Of a stretch of DNA of 64,000 bases, positions 59,976 through 64,000 are shown piece by piece. Origin of the DNA: Cryptomeria japonica (lineage: Eukaryota; Streptophyta; Pinopsida; Cupressales; Cupressaceae); contig NC_081414.1 of NCBI RefSeq assembly GCF_030272615.1, positions 50,871,136 to 50,935,135 of the forward strand, written 5' to 3'. How positions within the stretch are numbered: position 1 is the stretch's first letter; every line of letters starts with the position of its first letter. Both the position numbers and the translations under genes were made by a program. The notes under the pieces were generated by a model. It worked only from the letters and a program-made list of their open reading frames with translations, did not search any database and was not told the DNA's origin.

Positions 59976-61930
59976 CGGCATAAAATTTTGGAGGCATTAA
60001 TTAGAATGTTCGACCCTCAGATCCTATCCCCTATTTAAGGGAACAAAATTTGATTCCAACCGGTCTCCCAATCAGTACAGCCAAGCAGTCAAAAGGGCGG
60101 ACAAGGAGGAGGCCCTTACTTTTCCATTCCACCAAATTATTCTACCACCTTTATCCACGTCTCTTTAATCAAATTTCTGAATATTAAAGATTTTTTTCCG
60201 TGACCAAATGAATTCGATGTAACCAAAACAATGTGATGGGTTTTTGCTTAATATTCCAGAGTGAATAGGAGGCGATAAACTTGGTAAGAATCAACGAGGA
60301 ATGAGGGAAACTTCTTCAATTATGGGTTTTTGTGTGGTGTTTGTTTGTCTCGTTAAAATGCAAGATCTACCTACAGTTAACAACAGTTGCAATGAAACGC
60401 ATAACTCTTTTATTAGATGATTTAGATTCTTTATCTATCTATCGGCAGTAATCTCAAAATTCCTGTTAAGTCTAATGTGTTTAATGTTAATGATTACAGG
60501 TAGAATCCCAATGAAAGCAAAACTATAAATCCAACCCTCGTTTTGCTTTTGTTAGTACAGGCGATTTGGATCTTTGGTAAGAAGCTGCTGTAGAAATTGC
60601 AGAGGTAAGTTTTTTCTCAAATGCCTATCTCCACATTGCTGATGTTACAAACCTGGGTTTGTCAGTTTTGGTGATCCTCGATCTCCTTGATTTAAACTCT
60701 AACAATGGGCGATACAGGTCTGTTGTTAAGTTATGAAATCATTTCGGACTTTTTTCATTAGAATTTTAATGCATCCGGATCCTCTTACTCTAATGGCATT
60801 TTTTCGGTAATGATTACAAGGCAGGCAACTTAGGTCTGATGCTATAGAAGACATGTCCATGGTCATCAGTAGCCCCCTTAATAGCAGTCCTTTACTACCC
60901 AGGTTCTAAAATACCTTTACTCTGAAAATCATTAAAAAGCCTCAAACTACCTAGAAGGTCATTGTCCTTGTAGGAAAACATATTACCTCATTTGCGTCAG
61001 TCCTCTCCGATAATGAGCCCAGTAGAGAGATAGGAAACGCCAAAACCTAGTTTAATTACACAGTATATTTTTGTAAAGAACATTTCAATTGGATAAACCA
61101 TAGACAAAATACTCAAATCAAAGAAGAACCTAAGGGTAAGCCAAGATTTTTGAAACGGCCACCATTCATCCTTGATTCCATCCTTGATGCAGAGTGAGTG
61201 GTAAAATTTAATTGGCGCCACTATTCTAATTGAGAACTAAACTGCTAGTTGACCTAAAATACTGTTGGTTGAAATGCTTCTGGAATCAACCGTGTAAGTT
61301 CTGTTTCCACCAAGGTTTTTTTTATCACACTCCATGATCCATCATTAGGACAAGGAAAAATCTTGTCTGTTTGACCCAAAAGACTGTTGTTTAATTGTGC
61401 TGACCAAGAAACTCTTCTATACCAGCCCCATTAACTGTGACTGCAGAAATTTATTGCATTGCATGGGTTATTCTGCTGTTGCTCAAGTCTGTTTGTCATT
61501 GGTTGATCATTGAACGTGTAGCAAAAATCATTACTTTGGAGTCTGGACAATAATTTATCCTTAGAGACCAAAGTCTTACATCTATATGCGTAATATTGTG
61601 GAATGGGACAAAGATTGCTCTCATACTATGTAAGATTTACCAATGGGCAAATAAATCCAAAATTTTGATGACAAGAACAAGCTACAATAGTGAAAATACA
61701 TAGACAACTGAAGATTGTAGAATATAATATGATTGCCATTCTAAATTAAAGGATAAAATACAAACAATGGATTGGATTGCCAATCGATGGAGACTCAAGA
61801 GTGAGCATTTATGGTAGATGCCACCAAGAGATGTGATGGTACAAATAATGTGGGATAAAGGAGATGGTACAAGTTTTCACCAAACTAGGAAAATACAACT
61901 ATCTTTATTAAATGCATATTGTTTTTTTGA
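59976..61930. other. Intergenic, possible non-coding transcript exon
   Basis: No coding frame with a known domain. A short segment 60561-60604 is flanked by TAGTACAG and GTAAGT, so it could be an untranslated exon of a plus-strand transcript starting near 60060 (CTATTTAAGGG as a weak TATA). Unproven. Confidence 0.25.
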
Positions 61931-64000
61931 ATAAAGGGGTAAAAACTTTATTGAAAATCAGAGACAAGAATTACATAGAGACCCAGAGCTACAAGGCTCC
62001 AGGAAAGAACCACCAAGCCAACCTCAGATAATCCAACTTCATACTCAACCATGTCCTCAGTAAAAATCTTCTGCAAGTCCTGACAATAATCCCCGGAGAG
62101 ATGCTCCCAACCTTCAACTTTCCAATCACTACTGTGTTCCGAGGCTCACTTGGCCAAACAATCAATTGCTCTATTCCATTCACGAGGGATGTGGATGAAA
62201 GAGACCTGTTCCATTAAAGAACTAATTTGGAGAATCTGCTGAACAATCCCTACCAACTGCCACTGAATCCCACTCACCTTCTGCTCCGTCAACAAGTTAA
62301 CAACAATTTGTGAGTCCGATTCACAAATCACCTTCCTTCGTCCCAATTCCCAACCACGTTCAAGGGCATAGAGAATCGCAAATCCCTCCATAAAGTTATT
62401 AGGCTGCCACCCTTTATGCACCGAAAAGAGGAAAACAACCTCCCCCATGCTATTCCTGCCAACCCCACCAACTCCAGCAGGGCCTGGGTTACCCCTAGAT
62501 GAGCCATCAATGTTAATCTTGATAAACTCATCCTGAAGGGGTATCCACCTTCCCATCCTTTGCACCTTCTTCATGGCCCGTCTACCTCTCCTGACACAAG
62601 CTGAGGCCGGAGACGACTCCTGTAGACCAAGCCTACTCACAATATCAGTCTCATCTCTACCCAAAGGAAAATTGACCTCACATTTCGCTTCCACCGTCTC
62701 CCGGATCATTGCAATGATCCTATTCCAAATTTGCTGAACAAACAATTTGACCTCACGAAAGATTCTCCTGTTCCTCTCGAGCCATATTTGCCATAGAATG
62801 AAGATGGGCCCAATATACCAGACAGTCTGAAGGAAGGAGGACAAGATAGGAGGTCTGCCCAAACTGCTCCAGAACTCCACCAGAGAATCCGCGTGGATAC
62901 AAGGATGCTTCCACACCCCCCACCAATAATGCCAAATAAGCAGAGAGTAGGGGCATCTGAAGAACAAGTGTGAGGAATCTTCCTCCCTATTACCACACAA
63001 AACACAGATAGAGGGTCCTAGAAATCCCCTCTTGCGGATATTGTCCCAGGTTAGACATCTATTCAAAGCCAAAGTCCAAGCAAAGCAATCACACTTCGGC
63101 CAAGACACATTACTCCACACCTGTTTCCACCAATTCACCTCTCTTCCCTCAAGTCTTCGGTACATCAATTCCTGATATCCATTAGCCATCGTAAACACGC
63201 CCTTAGGATTGGGAGACCAAGCCAGCCCATCCCTACCCTTGAGGGAGCTACAGTGTCTACTTGCCAAAATGTCCTGCAGCTCCTCACACTCTTCCTCCAT
63301 CCCAGCAACTGGCCACTTATCAAGAGACTTCCACCTCTCCATCTCTAGATGTCCACACCTATACATAGCCTTAAAGTCACTCACCCTTGACCATCCAGCC
63401 TCCAAAAACCTCTGGCACAGATTCCCAAGGTTAGGGAACTGATCAAGAATGGGAGGATAGCCATCCCAAGAGTCGTTCCAGAAAAGGACCTCTTCCCCCC
63501 TCCTGCAAATCCAAAAGAGTCCTGCCTTAATCAGAGAAGCCCCCCTCTTGAGAGTATACCAGATCGATGAGCTCTTTCCCTCAAGCGGATATCTAGGGAT
63601 TTCCTCCATCGGGACCTTCTGCATATATTTGTTGGCCAAAATCCTGGCCCAACCCCGATCCTGCTCCACACACCACCTCCAGTACAATTTAGCCGCTAGA
63701 GCCTCCCCAAAAGGAATAGACTGCCTTAAACCAAGCCCCCCTGACTGCTTTGGGCTACAAACCAAGTCCCAATTGACAAGACTCCATTTTGAAGAGAAAA
63801 GATTGCCTGCCTATAAGAATTGCCTAGCCAAAGAATCCAGACCCTTCAAGAACCGCTTAGGAGCCACATGAAGCATACAATGATAGATCGGAAGAGCCTG
63901 AACCACTGATTGAATCAATTGAACCCTCCCAGCAAAGGATAGCCATCTATGAGTCCAGTTCAACTTTCGAGCGGAATTTATCCAAGATACCCTGCCAAGA
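61931..64000 (-). mobile_element. RNase H-type LINE, best-preserved copy (copy C), runs off the window
   Basis: The minus strand carries the ORF2 C-terminal half in a single frame from 64000 to about 61960, broken by a TAG just before 63805 (QFL*AG, families QFLWGG) and a TGA at 62146-62148 (CLAK*AS, families CLAKWA). Between them 539 codons are open. Thumb (WTHRWLSFAGRVQLIQSVVQ); WRWCVEQDRGWARILANKY; zinc-binding segment (CVLCGNREEDSSHLFFRCPY); RNase H with its four acidic positions (NIDGSSRGNPGPAGVGG; NNFMEGFAIL; CESDSQIVVN; REWNRAIDCLAK). The 3' UTR ends with AATAAAGTTTTTACCCC at 61936-61952. RT and ORF1 lie beyond the window. Confidence 0.95.

Overview
This window is AT-rich nuclear DNA from a land plant, most likely a seed plant with a large, repeat-filled genome such as a gymnosperm. 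The basis is GT-AG introns up to about 18 kb, a plant-type VAP27 gene, plant LINEs with an RNase H domain, Ty1/copia, Ty3/gypsy and hAT remnants, a tRNA-derived SINE and long microsatellites. The gymnosperm assignment is inference. No bacterial operons, CRISPR arrays, rRNA genes or true tRNA genes were seen.

One ordinary gene can be rebuilt with confidence: a VAP27-type vesicle-associated membrane protein on the minus strand. Eight coding exons run from the ATG at 46171 to the stop at 23544 and give a 241-residue protein (MSP domain, coiled coil, C-terminal membrane anchor). All phases agree and all introns are GT-AG. Intron 6 alone is 18,403 bp and holds much of the repeat content of the middle of the window. 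A weaker two-exon candidate gene lies at 4676-5419 on the minus strand.

Layout: 1-2.5 kb, a copia gag-protease remnant with its primer-binding site; 2.7-3.6 kb, a LINE ORF1 remnant; 4.7-5.4 kb, the candidate gene; 5.7-7.9 kb, local tandem repeats with a SINE carrying clear target-site duplications; 8-11.9 kb, nothing recognised; 11.9-14.9 kb, a decayed RNase H LINE; 15.7-16.5 kb, a copia solo LTR; 17.7-21.2 kb, microsatellites and a LINE tail; 23.5-46.2 kb, VAP27. Its intron 6 contains a solo LTR nested in another solo LTR, a gypsy RT scrap, an RNase H LINE, a hAT transposase pseudogene, a TRIM-like element, a gypsy integrase scrap, and a long LTR-like unit with a hairpin-containing tandem array. 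Next come 47.2-47.5 kb, a LINE tail; 48.8-56.7 kb, a decayed gypsy element with one LTR; 56.7-60 kb, an internally deleted LINE; and 61.9-64 kb, the best-preserved RNase H LINE, which runs off the window.

The mobile elements are all broken, often by in-frame stops that look like C-to-T or G-to-A changes. This fits ageing of cytosine-methylated repeats. No new biochemical system was found. The least explained structures are the hairpin + AGAGCGAA array at 39.0-40.0 kb, the nested solo LTRs, and the duplicated dead copy of VAP27 exon 2 inside intron 1.
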